Shown here in pieces: positions 1 through 8,900 of a stretch of 64,000 nt of DNA (position 1 is its first letter; every line of letters begins with the position of its first letter). This stretch comes from CAVXZE01 sp964615365 (GTDB lineage: Bacteria; Myxococcota_A; UBA9160; UBA6930), in NCBI GenBank assembly GCA_964615365.1, contig CAZTOU010000011.1, positions 1 to 64,000 of the forward strand, read 5' to 3'. The translations under genes were made by a program, and so were the position numbers. Below the pieces are notes generated by a model. The model ran no database searches. It had not been told where the DNA came from and saw only the letters and a program-made list of their open reading frames with translations.

Positions 1-1
1 G

Positions 2-598
2 ACTTGTGTGGAGGCGTGTCCTTCGGGGGCGATGTTCAAGCGCGAGGAGGACGGGCTGGTTCTTCGGGACGAGGACGTGTGCCAGGGAGCGCAGGACTGC
101 GCGCGGGCGTGTCCTTACAAGAAGATCTACTTCAACGTGAACGCGAAGGTGAGCCAGCACTGCATTGGTTGTTTCCCGCGGCTGGAGCAGGGGGTGGCGC
201 CGGCGTGCGTGCGTCAGTGTCCGGGTCGAGCGGCGTTCGTGGGGTGGAAGGACGACGCGGGGAGCGCTGTCTTCAAGCTGGTGGAGAAGTGGAAGGTGGC
301 GCTGCCGCTGCATCCGGAGTACGGGACGGACGCGAACGTGTACTACGTGCCGCCTCTGGCCCCGTCGCCGCTGCGGGAGGACGGGAGCTTCGACGAGGGT
401 TCGGATCGGATTCCGCCCTCGTATCTGGAGGAGCTGTTCGGTCCGACGGTGCACGGTGCGATGGACGTGCTGCGCACGGAGCTCGACAAGAAGCGGCGCG
501 GTCTGGACTCGGAGCTGATGGACCAGCTGATCCTCTACCGCTGGCAGGACTGCCTCGGACACCTGAGCCGCGACCCCGCCGACATCGTCTGGAAGTAG
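2..598 (+). CDS. Type II DMSO-reductase-family iron-sulfur (beta) subunit, 5' end outside window
   Basis: Electron-transfer subunit of a molybdenum enzyme of the type II DMSO reductase family (ethylbenzene dehydrogenase, steroid C25 dehydrogenase, perchlorate and nitrate reductases). The reading frame is open from base 2, so the N-terminus lies before the window. Visible cysteine groups are CVEACPSGA, CQGAQDCARACPYKK and CIGCFPRLEQGVAPACVRQC, which are the last clusters of the usual four. The following stretch WKVALPLHPEYGT...VYYVPPL is typical of the ethylbenzene/steroid dehydrogenase branch rather than NarH. It passes electrons between the catalytic subunit and a haem b subunit in the periplasm. 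The catalytic gene should lie upstream; the next gene downstream is an alcohol dehydrogenase. Family is sure; substrate is not determinable here. Confidence 0.88.
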   Translation, partial: TCVEACPSGAMFKREEDGLVLRDEDVCQGAQDCARACPYKKIYFNVNAKVSQHCIGCFPRLEQGVAPACVRQCPGRAAFVGWKDDAGSAVFKLVEKWKVALPLHPEYGTDANVYYVPPLAPSPLREDGSFDEGSDRIPPSYLEELFGPTVHGAMDVLRTELDKKRRGLDSELMDQLILYRWQDCLGHLSRDPADIVWK

Positions 599-677
599 AA
601 TTCCGCCAGGGATCCCGGGGCGGGCCGGCCGGGCAACGCCCCTCCGGCCCAGCGCCGATCGAGAAGGAGGCTGTGCC

Positions 678-1733
678 ATGCAGGGGATCACCTTTCACGG
701 CCCGAACGACTTCCGCCTCGAGGAGGCGAAGGAACCTGAGCTGGGATCGGACGCGGACGCCATCATCCGCGTGACCCGGAGCGCCATCTGCGGCTCGGAT
801 CTGCATCTCCTTCACGGCACCCTGCCGGTCGCCGACCGGGGCTTCGTGGTCGGACACGAGTGCGTGGGTGTCGTCGAGGAGGTCGGGAGCGCGGTCCGGA
901 CGCTCGCCAAGGGCGACCGCGTCTTCGTCTCCTGCACCGTCGGCTGCGGGACCTGCGCGATGTGTCGCCAGGGTCTCTACAGCGGCTGCAAGGTGACCAC
1001 CGCCGCAGGGACGCGCAGCAACATCATCGGATTCTCGGCCGCCTACCCGGGCGTCCAGGCCGAGCTGGCGAGCGTGCCCTTTGCCGACGCGAACGTCTTC
1101 CGGCTTTCGGATGGGGTGAGCGACGAGCAGGCCCTGTTCCTGACCGACATCCTCCCCACGGCGGAGATGGTGGTCGAGTTCGCGGAGGTGAAGCCCGGCG
1201 ACCGGGTCGTGGTCTACGGCTGTGGTCCGGTCGGAAGTCTCGCCCAGCGCCTCGCCCTGATTCACGGCGCCGCTCGCGTGATCGCGGTGGACTTGGAGGA
1301 CTCGCGCCTCGAGATGGCCAAGCGGCTGGGCTGCGACGTCGTCAACCCCGGCAAGGAGAATCTCCTCGAGCGGGTGGCCGAGCTCACCGGGGGCGAGGGC
1401 GCCGACTCGGCCATCGAGGCCGTCGGGCGTCCCGAGCTGATTGCATCCGCGGCCCTGGTCCTGCGGCCGGGCGGCATCACCGCGGTGGCGGGCGTGAACG
1501 TGGCGCCGGTGGAGCTCCCCTGGGCGCTCTACATGATGAGGAATCTCAGCTTGCGCGCCGGCCTGGTGAACCCCCAGAACCACGTCGCCCCGCTGCTCTC
1601 GCTGATCGAGAGCGGGCGGCTCGACCCCACCGAGATCATCACCCACCGATTGCCGCTCTCCGAGGGGCTCGCCGGCTACGAGATGTTCGCGGAGCGGCGC
1701 CCCGGGGTTCTCAAGGTGGTGCTCGAGAGCTAG
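678..1733 (+). CDS. Zinc-dependent alcohol dehydrogenase (MDR superfamily)
   Basis: 351-residue medium-chain dehydrogenase that oxidises an alcohol or polyol with NAD(P). The catalytic zinc motif ICGSDLH is near residue 38 and GHECVG near 60. The structural zinc site has the full C-x2-C-x2-C-x7-C pattern (CGTCAMCRQGLYSGC, about residues 90-105). A Rossmann motif VVYGCGPVGS follows near residue 180. The ATG is preceded by a strong Shine-Dalgarno (aaggagg) seven bases upstream. It follows the Fe-S subunit by 79 bp and precedes an MFS permease by 15 bp, so it is probably co-transcribed with the permease. Substrate is unknown. Confidence 0.9.
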   Translation: MQGITFHGPNDFRLEEAKEPELGSDADAIIRVTRSAICGSDLHLLHGTLPVADRGFVVGHECVGVVEEVGSAVRTLAKGDRVFVSCTVGCGTCAMCRQGLYSGCKVTTAAGTRSNIIGFSAAYPGVQAELASVPFADANVFRLSDGVSDEQALFLTDILPTAEMVVEFAEVKPGDRVVVYGCGPVGSLAQRLALIHGAARVIAVDLEDSRLEMAKRLGCDVVNPGKENLLERVAELTGGEGADSAIEAVGRPELIASAALVLRPGGITAVAGVNVAPVELPWALYMMRNLSLRAGLVNPQNHVAPLLSLIESGRLDPTEIITHRLPLSEGLAGYEMFAERRPGVLKVVLES

Positions 1734-1748
1734 GAGTCTGACCCAAGA

Positions 1749-2984
1749 GTGGGACAACCCGTCCCGACGCGTGCGGTCACCGGCGAGCGTCGCTTCCTCC
1801 TGCTCTTCCTCCCCATCGCCCTCGGGTTCGGCGGCCGTATGGCGCTCCCTGCGTTCAACGGACCGCTGGCCCGATTCTTCACCGACAACGGCTATCTGAT
1901 CGGTCTGCTCCTCGCGGTGGGACCGCTGGTCTCGGCGCTGGTGAACCCCGCGCTCGGCCGTCTCTCGGACCGGACCTGGACGCGCCTCGGACGGCGCCTC
2001 CCCTATGTCATGGTCGGCGTGCCGCTCGCGACCCTGGTGCTGTTCGCCATCCCCTCGGCGCCGAGCTACCCGGTCCTGCTCGCGCTGTTCCTGCTCAACG
2101 CTCTGTTCATCTCGATCGGAGGCGTGCCCCTCCTGTCGTTGATTCCCGACATGGTCGCTCCGGAGAGGCGCGGCCGCGCCATGGCGCTCTTCATGATCGC
2201 GGGTGGGATCGGAGCGATCGCGATCCAGATGTCCGGGAAGTTCCTCTGGGAGAGCCACTTCGAGCTGGTCTACTACCTGACCGCGCTGCTCGCCTTGATC
2301 TTCGTGATTCCCCCGGTCTTCTTCATCCGCGAGTCACGGCCCCGGGCCGAGGATCTGGAGGCGGCGAGACGCCGCAGCCGCATCTCGCTTTGGGGTGCGG
2401 TGGCGTCCTTCGCGCGCGGCGATCCCATTGCCCTCTTTCTCGCCTCCGCTTCCCTGCGCTACCTCGGCGTCGGCATCCTGATCAGCTACTTCACGCTCTT
2501 CGCGGTGACGGATCTGGGCGTCCCGGTGGGAGACGCGGCGCTGGCCATCGGCATCACCGGGGCGGTTCGCATCGCCCTGGCGATTCCCGCGGGCCGGCTC
2601 GCCGATCGCTGGAGCCGCAAGCGGCTCCTGGTGGCTGCCACCGGCGTGGCTGCCGTCGTGCACCTCGCCACCGCCCTGGCGGTCTTCGACCTCTTCGGGC
2701 TCTACCTTGCGCTCCTCGCCGGCGCCGTGGTGGGGACCCTGGACCTGATCGTCAGCGGTCCGCTCTTCATGGACCTGATGCCGGCGGACCGACGGGGCGA
2801 GCTCACCGGGATCAACATGGTCCTGCAGAACGTCTTCCGCGCGCTGGGCGCCCTGCTGGGGGGAGCCATCTTCGCCTGGTCCGGCGGCTATCGGCTGATC
2901 TTCGCGGCGGCGGCGCTGTTCTCTCTGGTATCGGCGCTGATTCTGTCCCGCGTTCGCGCCACGGTGCCGGCGAAATCCGGATAG
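1749..2984 (+). CDS. MFS transporter
   Basis: 411-residue inner-membrane permease with about twelve hydrophobic segments. The loop motif GRLSDRTWTRLGRRLPYVMVG after TM2 resembles the MFS signature A as found in sugar/glycoside or SLC45-like carriers, and a second copy GRLADRWSRKRLLV occurs after TM8 (halves of an internal duplication). GTG is taken as the start because it is the first start in frame and places the N-terminus just before TM1. It ends 2 bp from the convergent regulator gene. Substrate cannot be assigned; adjacency to an alcohol dehydrogenase suggests uptake of an alcohol or sugar-like compound, which is inference. Confidence 0.85.
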   Translation: MGQPVPTRAVTGERRFLLLFLPIALGFGGRMALPAFNGPLARFFTDNGYLIGLLLAVGPLVSALVNPALGRLSDRTWTRLGRRLPYVMVGVPLATLVLFAIPSAPSYPVLLALFLLNALFISIGGVPLLSLIPDMVAPERRGRAMALFMIAGGIGAIAIQMSGKFLWESHFELVYYLTALLALIFVIPPVFFIRESRPRAEDLEAARRRSRISLWGAVASFARGDPIALFLASASLRYLGVGILISYFTLFAVTDLGVPVGDAALAIGITGAVRIALAIPAGRLADRWSRKRLLVAATGVAAVVHLATALAVFDLFGLYLALLAGAVVGTLDLIVSGPLFMDLMPADRRGELTGINMVLQNVFRALGALLGGAIFAWSGGYRLIFAAAALFSLVSALILSRVRATVPAKSG

Positions 2985-2986
2985 CG

Positions 2987-3739
2987 CTACTTCGACTTCG
3001 TCGGAAGCTCGTAGACGCAGGAGTGCCCGCCGGCGCGGATGTGATCGACGCGGCGAAGCTCGGGCTCTTCCAGCAGGCGCTGGAAGAGCTCGAGCTCGTA
3101 CCGGCACACCTCGGGGTGCTGCTGCGCCAGATCGGAGAGCGGGCAGTGGTGCTCCACCAGCCGCACACCGCCTCGGGCCTCCGAGGTGGGCGCGCTCTCG
3201 GCGTTGCACAGGTAGCCCTCGGACTCGCGAATCTCCGCGAGGATCTTGAGCTTCCGGGCCACGGACCGGGCTCCCTTGAGCCGCTCCTTGTATTTCTTGA
3301 GCAGGTCGCGCAGCCGCGCCTGAAGCAGCTTCTCGATCGACTCGGGCCCCCTCGACTTTTCCAGGCGCGCCAGCAGGTCCAGCGCGACCCTGGCGCTCTC
3401 CTGGGGAAAGGCCTGATCGGCGGCTCGGGTGAGTCGATAGAGCTTGGCCGGGCGGCCCACCGGCCGACGCACGGAGCGCTGAGCGATCTTCCCGTCGCGC
3501 TCCAGAGATGCAAGGTGCTGGCGCACCGCGACGCCGGAGACGCCGAGCTGCTCGGCGAGGGAAGCCACGTCGGCCTCGCCGGCGCGCTTGAGCAGCTCCA
3601 TCAGGGTCATGCGGGTATTGGCGGCATCGCCAGAGGAGACCTGGGAGCCGGAGTCGGGGGGAGCGGGATTGGCCGGAGCGGTGGGTGTCGAGGAGGGCTC
3701 TCGCGGGGAGCCTCGCTCGCTCTTGGAGGTTCCTGTCAT
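2987..3739 (-). CDS. SufR-type iron-sulfur transcriptional regulator
   Basis: About 250 residues. An N-terminal winged helix (LAEQLGVSGVAVRQHLASLE, then GRPAKLYRLT in the wing) is followed by a helical region and a C-terminal motif HHCPLSDLAQQHPEVC...HSC. The three cysteines occupy the positions that bind the [4Fe-4S] cluster in SufR-family repressors. ATG at 3739 is chosen because gggag lies five bases upstream; a longer reading frame starts at 3781 but lacks a ribosome site and has a low-complexity N-terminus. No suf genes are in the window. The upstream region carries a sequence close to the published SufR operator (see separate entry), so autoregulation by Fe-S status is likely. Family is confident; target genes are unknown. 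Confidence 0.85.
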   Translation of the reverse strand: MTGTSKSERGSPREPSSTPTAPANPAPPDSGSQVSSGDAANTRMTLMELLKRAGEADVASLAEQLGVSGVAVRQHLASLERDGKIAQRSVRRPVGRPAKLYRLTRAADQAFPQESARVALDLLARLEKSRGPESIEKLLQARLRDLLKKYKERLKGARSVARKLKILAEIRESEGYLCNAESAPTSEARGGVRLVEHHCPLSDLAQQHPEVCRYELELFQRLLEEPELRRVDHIRAGGHSCVYELPTKSK

Positions 3740-3850
3740 CGGGTCTCCCAACGGGGCTCCGGCGGCCCGCTTCCCGAGCATCCCGGGCGGGGTGCTGGAG
3801 GATCTCTCCTCCAGGCTACCGGCGCGGATACGACGTGACCAATTTCCTAA

Positions 3851-3863
3851 ATATTAAGAATAT
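3851..3863. promoter_or_regulatory. AT-rich perfect palindrome ATATT-AAG-AATAT upstream of SufR-like gene
   Basis: A 13-bp inverted repeat with five-base arms sits in the only AT-rich patch of this region (about 3840-3890), 112 bp before the regulator start. The AT-richness fits a promoter -10 area or a second operator. No canonical -35/-10 pair with 16-18 bp spacing could be fixed. Confidence 0.4.
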
Positions 3864-3864
3864 A

Positions 3865-3882
3865 GTCAACCGCGTTATTGAC
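3865..3882. promoter_or_regulatory. SufR-box-like operator
   Basis: GTCAACCGCGTTATTGAC has arms GTCAA and TTGAC eight bases apart. It reads CAAC-N6-ATTG, one base from the CAAC-N6-GTTG operator described for cyanobacterial SufR. It lies 126 bp before the start of the SufR-type gene, next to a second palindrome at 3851-3863, and is the expected place for autoregulation. The match is seen directly; binding is inferred. Confidence 0.55.
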
Positions 3883-4024
3883 AAACAGCGATTCCATCCC
3901 GCAGCCACGGGCCGCCGTTCCCCGGCGACTCCACGCATGGCCCGACCTCGGACTGGAGGGGGGGGCGGATCCCAGCCCTCTCCGCTGCGAGTGGTGGCTT
4001 CGGCGCCCGGATCCCTCCGGGGTC

Positions 4025-5065
4025 TCACCAGGCGCCGACGCTCCTCCGGTGCACCGAGTAGCTGGCGAAGATCACGATCGCCGCGGGGGCGAGGGCGGGC
4101 AGGAGCCAGGGCACGGCGTCGAGAACCGGTGCCCAGGCGATCGCGGGGGTCGCCACCGGGGCGAGGAGGATGGAGGGCAGGAGCACGACTCCGAGAGAGG
4201 CCATGGCGAGGGAGAACAGGTGATTCAGGGAGTAGCGGCCCAGCACGATGCGACCGTCGTTGTTTCGCAGGAACTCGATCGCGAAGCGGCCGAGGCCGTA
4301 GGTCATCAGCGCCAGGGCGGACGGTAGTCCGAGCGGCGCCCCAAGCAGGAACGCCGCGTTCACCACCACGAGGATTCCGAGGTCCAGGACGGCCTCGTAG
4401 AACGCCGCCGGGTGGAGGCTCACGTTGTGGTGGCCTCCGACGCGCACCGCCTTCGCGAGCGGGTTGCGGTAGGTGATCGCCAGGCGGCCCCTGGTCGGCC
4501 GTCCGAAGCAGCAGCCGTAGGAGACGCAGCCGAAGCGTCCCAGCGCATGACCGATCGGCATCGCGAGCGCAAATGCGTCGACCAGCGCCAGCATTGCGAT
4601 GCCCGAGTGCCAGGAGAAGTAGCCGAAGACCAGCGGCACGGTCAGGAGGCCGCCCCAGGACGCGAAGACCGGCCGGCGCAGCGCATCCCACGGATTCTGC
4701 AGCAGCATGCGGATGTCGAGCAGCTGCGCGACGACCCACGACCCGAGCACCACGAGAGCGCTCGCGACCAGTGCGAGGGTCACGAACGCTCCGACCGCGA
4801 CACCCTGACCGATCAGGATCACGCCCATCCAGGCGAGGGTCAGAAAGGCGCCGAGAGCCGCGAAGGCCCCGAAGGTCACGAAGACCAGGTCGCCGTGCTG
4901 GAAGAGCACCACCCGTTCGGCCAGCTTGTCGAGCGCCCCGCTCACGAGATCGCAGCGCCGCGCGAGCCTCGCGGCGAGCAGCGCCCGGAGCTGTCTGCGG
5001 TCGCGCGGAGGGAACGGGATGAATACGCCAGCCTCTTGTTCGGCTAGCGGAGCGGGAGCGGCCAC
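4025..5065 (-). CDS. Prolipoprotein diacylglyceryl transferase-like membrane protein (divergent Lgt)
   Basis: 346-residue polytopic membrane protein of the Lgt family (COG0682). The family landmarks are present: GRFGCVSYGCCFGRPT where Lgt has the GRIGNFxNxExxG signature, HPAAFYEAVLDL, and YGLGRFAIEFLRNN. The signature arginine is kept, but the usual Asn and Glu of that motif are Cys here, and the usual HGG of the catalytic loop reads WGG. It is also longer than the common 260-300 residues. It is therefore probably a paralogue, not the housekeeping Lgt; transfer of a lipid to cysteine-containing proteins is possible but not assured. Confidence 0.78.
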   Translation of the reverse strand: MAAPAPLAEQEAGVFIPFPPRDRRQLRALLAARLARRCDLVSGALDKLAERVVLFQHGDLVFVTFGAFAALGAFLTLAWMGVILIGQGVAVGAFVTLALVASALVVLGSWVVAQLLDIRMLLQNPWDALRRPVFASWGGLLTVPLVFGYFSWHSGIAMLALVDAFALAMPIGHALGRFGCVSYGCCFGRPTRGRLAITYRNPLAKAVRVGGHHNVSLHPAAFYEAVLDLGILVVVNAAFLLGAPLGLPSALALMTYGLGRFAIEFLRNNDGRIVLGRYSLNHLFSLAMASLGVVLLPSILLAPVATPAIAWAPVLDAVPWLLPALAPAAIVIFASYSVHRRSVGAW

Positions 5066-5127
5066 CTGGGTCTCCTGGAAAGGGGAGCGCGCAGGTGAGG
5101 ATAGCGGCAGGTCACCGGTGCACGGTT

Positions 5128-5141
5128 ATGACCTGGGTCAT
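5128..5141. promoter_or_regulatory. Perfect palindrome ATGACC-TG-GGTCAT upstream of the Lgt-like gene
   Basis: 14-bp inverted repeat with six-base arms and a two-base centre, 62 bp upstream of the start of the Lgt-like gene on the minus strand. Position and symmetry suggest a dimeric repressor operator; the regulator is unknown. Confidence 0.35.
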
Positions 5142-5223
5142 GCCGGGTGTTCCCGGCCCCGCCAGAGGGTCTCCTCGCCCCAGGGGGAGGGGCTCTCCTT
5201 CCCCCGGAGCGCGGGCCGCGTCA

Positions 5224-5853
<630 letters not shown>

Positions 5854-5914
5854 TCGCGCTCCTTTCGGGGGGACGCTAGCGTACCAGCCACGTCACACCG
5901 GAGTGAGGCTCGCC

Positions 5915-6670
5915 ATGGAACGTTTCAGAGACAAGGTGGTACTGGTCACCGGCGGCGCCTCCGGCATCGGGCGCGCCACCGCGGAGCGATTCGCCGAAGA
6001 AGGCGCGCGGGTCGCGTGCACCGACATCGTCGCCGACGGACTCGCCGAGACGGTGGAGCGGATCGAGAAGGCCGGCGGACGGGCTCTCGCGGTGGAGTCG
6101 GACGTCTCCGACCCGGCCTCCGCCCGTGCCGCGGTCGCCGCGTGCGTCGAAGCCCTGGGCAAGCCCAACATTCTCTGCAACGTCGCCGGCGTCGGGGGGT
6201 TCGCGCGCACCGAGGCTCTCAGCGTCGAGACCTGGGAGCGGATCCTGGGCGTGAACCTGAACGGCACCTTCTACATGAGTCACGCCTGTCTCCCCTACCT
6301 CCTCGAGTGCCGCGGCAACAGCATCGTCAACGTGGCGTCGCTCGCCGGACTGATCGGGCAGGCCTACGGCGCGGCCTATTGCGCCTCCAAGTGGGGCGTG
6401 GTCGGCCTGACCAAGGCGATGGCCATCGAGTACGTGAAGGTGGGTCTGCGGGTGAACTGCGTGTGCCCCGGTGGGGTCGCGACACCGATCCTGGGTAACT
6501 TCGTCCCGCCGGAGGGCGCGGATCCGGAGCTGATCCGCCGTCTCGCCATCGCGCGGGGCTTCTCCGACCCCGAGGAGATCGCCGAGGCGATCGCCTATCT
6601 CGCCTCCGATGCCGCCCGCTCCATCACGGGCGTTACGCTCCCCGTCGACAAGGGTGTGGCGGCGGGCTGA
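5915..6670 (+). CDS. Short-chain dehydrogenase/reductase (classical SDR)
   Basis: 251 residues. The cofactor motif TGGASGIG is near residue 12, NVAGVGG (the NNAG position) near 86, the catalytic Ser in IVNVASLAG, Tyr-Lys in YCASKWG, and the family C-terminal turn CPGGVATPI. ACTDI after the second strand, with an acidic residue, favours NAD over NADP. ATG at 5915 is chosen because the Rossmann fold begins directly after it; the frame stays open upstream but overlaps the divergent gene. It oxidises or reduces an alcohol/ketone; the substrate is unknown. The next gene is an enoate reductase-type flavoenzyme, fitting a lipid or steroid pathway. Confidence 0.9.
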   Translation: MERFRDKVVLVTGGASGIGRATAERFAEEGARVACTDIVADGLAETVERIEKAGGRALAVESDVSDPASARAAVAACVEALGKPNILCNVAGVGGFARTEALSVETWERILGVNLNGTFYMSHACLPYLLECRGNSIVNVASLAGLIGQAYGAAYCASKWGVVGLTKAMAIEYVKVGLRVNCVCPGGVATPILGNFVPPEGADPELIRRLAIARGFSDPEEIAEAIAYLASDAARSITGVTLPVDKGVAAG

Positions 6671-6730
6671 GCGCGCCGGGAATCGAACCGCCGCGGCGCC
6701 GCTCGGACCGGGACCAGAGCGCCGATCGCC

Positions 6731-8884
6731 GTGTTAGAATCGCGGCCAGTGGGTAATCCTCGGCCGTTCCGGCATCTGCTCGCGCCCGGGCGCATCGGCT
6801 CCCTCGAGCTGCGAAACCGGATCATCATGTCGCCGATGGGGTCGAATCTCGCCGAGGCGGACGGGCACCTCGGGGAACGGATCAAACGCTACTACGAGGA
6901 GCGGGCGCGGGGCGGCGCGGGGCTCCTCATCCTCGGGGTCGGCGCGATCGCGTATCCGGCGGGGGCGTGCAATCCCAACCAGGTCGCCATCTCGGATGAC
7001 GTCTATCTTCCCGGACTGGCGGATCTCGCCGATCGCGTTCACCGGAGAGGCGCGAAGCTGGCGATCCAACTCCAGCACGCGGGGAAGGTCGCCACGCAGG
7101 ATATGGGTGCCGGGCGTCCGCTGTGGGTGCCCTCATCGCTGCCGTTCAAGGTGGGGGATCTCTTCGAGGATCTGACACCGGAAGAGGTCGCGGGCATCAC
7201 CGAGTACCTCGCGCGGCCGGGTGCGAAGCTCGAATACCACGAGATGAGCGAGAGCGACATCGCCGAACTCGTCGAGATGTTCGCGAGCGCCGCCGACCGC
7301 GCCCGGCGTGCCGGCTTCGACGCCGTCGAGATCCACGCCGCACACGGCTACATCATCTCCTCCTTCCTCTCTCCTGCGACCAACCGGCGCGAGGACGCCT
7401 ACGGCGGTCCGCTTCCGAATCGCGGACGCCTGCTCGTGGAGGTGATCCGGGCCGTCAAGGATCGGGTGGGGGCGGGCTTCCCGGTCTGGTGTCGTCTCGA
7501 CTCCCGGGAGTTCCGCACCGAGGGCGGGATCAGCGCCCTGGATGGCCGGCGCGCCGCCGAGATGGCCGAGGCGGCCGGCGCCGATGCGATTCACGTGAGC
7601 GCCTACGCCGATCCCACCTCGGGCGTCGCATTCACCGATGCACCGCTGGTCCACCAGCCCTGCGGATACGTGCCCCTGGCCGAGGGGATCAAGAAGCGGG
7701 TCCGGGTTCCGGTGATCGCCGTGGGCCGGATCGAGCCCGAGGAGGCGGAGGCGGTCCTGGCGGAGGGGAAGGCCGACTTCATCGCCATGGGTCGGAAGCT
7801 CCTCGCCGATCCCGAGCTGCCCGCAAAGCTCGGCGAGGGGCACCGCGAAGACATCCGTCCCTGCATCTACTGCTACACCTGCGTGGGGAAGATCTTCCTG
7901 AATCAGCGCAACTGCTGCGCGGTGAATCCCGCCACCGGGCGCGAGGCCGAGTTCGAGATCGTGCCCGCGGAGCCGCCGCGGTGCGTCCTCGTGGTGGGGG
8001 GCGGTCCTGCCGGAATGGAGGCGGCGCGGGTCGCCGCGCTGCGTGGACACCGGGTGACGCTGTGCGAGAGGAGCAAGCGGCTGGGTGGCACGCTCGCCTT
8101 CTCGTCCCTGGTGTACGAGCCGAACGGCAAGCTGGCCGAGTACCTGGAGCGCCAGGTTCGCGAGCTCCCCATCGACCTGCGGATGGGCGAGGAGGTCTCG
8201 CCCGGCTGGGTTGAGGAGCATCGGCCCGATGTGATCCTGGTGGCGGTGGGCGCCGGGCACCGGGATTCGGCGATACCGGGGGAGGATCGACCTCACGTTC
8301 TCGCGGGAAGCGATCTCCGTGATCTCCTGACCGGGGGCGACGGACACGGCGCCGCGGAGAAGCTCTCCCCGTACCAGCGCGCCATCGTCGGTGCGGGCAG
8401 GATGCTGGGTCTCGCCGACCGCGTCTCGCTGATCCGCGCGTTCACCCGACGCTGGATGCCGTTGGGCGAGCGGGTTGCCGTCATCGGTGGCGGCCTGGTG
8501 GGGGTCGAGCTCGCGGAGTTCCTCTCTGAGCGGGGGCGGGAGGTCAGCGTTCTCGAGGAGGGGGACACGCTGGCGGTGGAGATGGCGCTTCCCCGACGCT
8601 GGAGGGCGCTCCACGGGCTCCGAGAGCACGGCGTCGCCCTGCTGACCGGGGTGCGCGTCGAGGAGATCACCGACGAGGGCGTGATCTACACCGCAAAGGA
8701 TGGCGCCCGGAGCAGCGTGCCGATCGACACGGTCATCCTCGCCTCCGGCACCGGCGAGAACCGGCGCCTGGCCGATTCACTGGAGGGGCTCGGTCCCGAA
8801 GTCCATCTGCTAGGGGACTGCTGCGGCGTGGGCTACATCGAGGGCGCGATGATGGACGCCGCGCGCATCGCCCGCGCGATTTGA
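6731..8884 (+). CDS. NADH:flavin oxidoreductase / 2,4-dienoyl-CoA reductase-like Fe-S flavoenzyme
   Basis: 717 residues with the three-part build of 2,4-dienoyl-CoA reductase (FadH), BaiCD and trimethylamine dehydrogenase. An FMN TIM barrel spans about residues 1-360 (RNRIIMSPMG, IHAAHGYIISSFLSPATNRR). The 4Fe-4S cysteines are CIYCYTC...NCC near 380-400. An FAD domain begins VLVVGGGPAGMEAAR, and a pyridine-nucleotide fold VAVIGGGLVGVELAEF lies near 580. It reduces activated double bonds with NAD(P)H through FAD, the cluster and FMN. The start is GTG at 6731; a second GTG at 6749 is equally possible. The substrate is probably an enoyl-CoA or unsaturated ketone. Confidence 0.92.
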   Translation: MLESRPVGNPRPFRHLLAPGRIGSLELRNRIIMSPMGSNLAEADGHLGERIKRYYEERARGGAGLLILGVGAIAYPAGACNPNQVAISDDVYLPGLADLADRVHRRGAKLAIQLQHAGKVATQDMGAGRPLWVPSSLPFKVGDLFEDLTPEEVAGITEYLARPGAKLEYHEMSESDIAELVEMFASAADRARRAGFDAVEIHAAHGYIISSFLSPATNRREDAYGGPLPNRGRLLVEVIRAVKDRVGAGFPVWCRLDSREFRTEGGISALDGRRAAEMAEAAGADAIHVSAYADPTSGVAFTDAPLVHQPCGYVPLAEGIKKRVRVPVIAVGRIEPEEAEAVLAEGKADFIAMGRKLLADPELPAKLGEGHREDIRPCIYCYTCVGKIFLNQRNCCAVNPATGREAEFEIVPAEPPRCVLVVGGGPAGMEAARVAALRGHRVTLCERSKRLGGTLAFSSLVYEPNGKLAEYLERQVRELPIDLRMGEEVSPGWVEEHRPDVILVAVGAGHRDSAIPGEDRPHVLAGSDLRDLLTGGDGHGAAEKLSPYQRAIVGAGRMLGLADRVSLIRAFTRRWMPLGERVAVIGGGLVGVELAEFLSERGREVSVLEEGDTLAVEMALPRRWRALHGLREHGVALLTGVRVEEITDEGVIYTAKDGARSSVPIDTVILASGTGENRRLADSLEGLGPEVHLLGDCCGVGYIEGAMMDAARIARAI

Positions 8885-8900
8885 CCATCATCGGAGAGGT

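Noticed and set aside
273..2258. Very long open frame on the minus strand opposite the alcohol dehydrogenase and MFS genes
   Set aside because: Arg/His/Glu/Gln-rich shadow text typical of antisense frames in high-GC DNA; both plus-strand genes are clear.
6669..6690. tRNA T-loop-like GAATCGAACC after the SDR gene
   Set aside because: No acceptor, anticodon or D arm could be formed around it.
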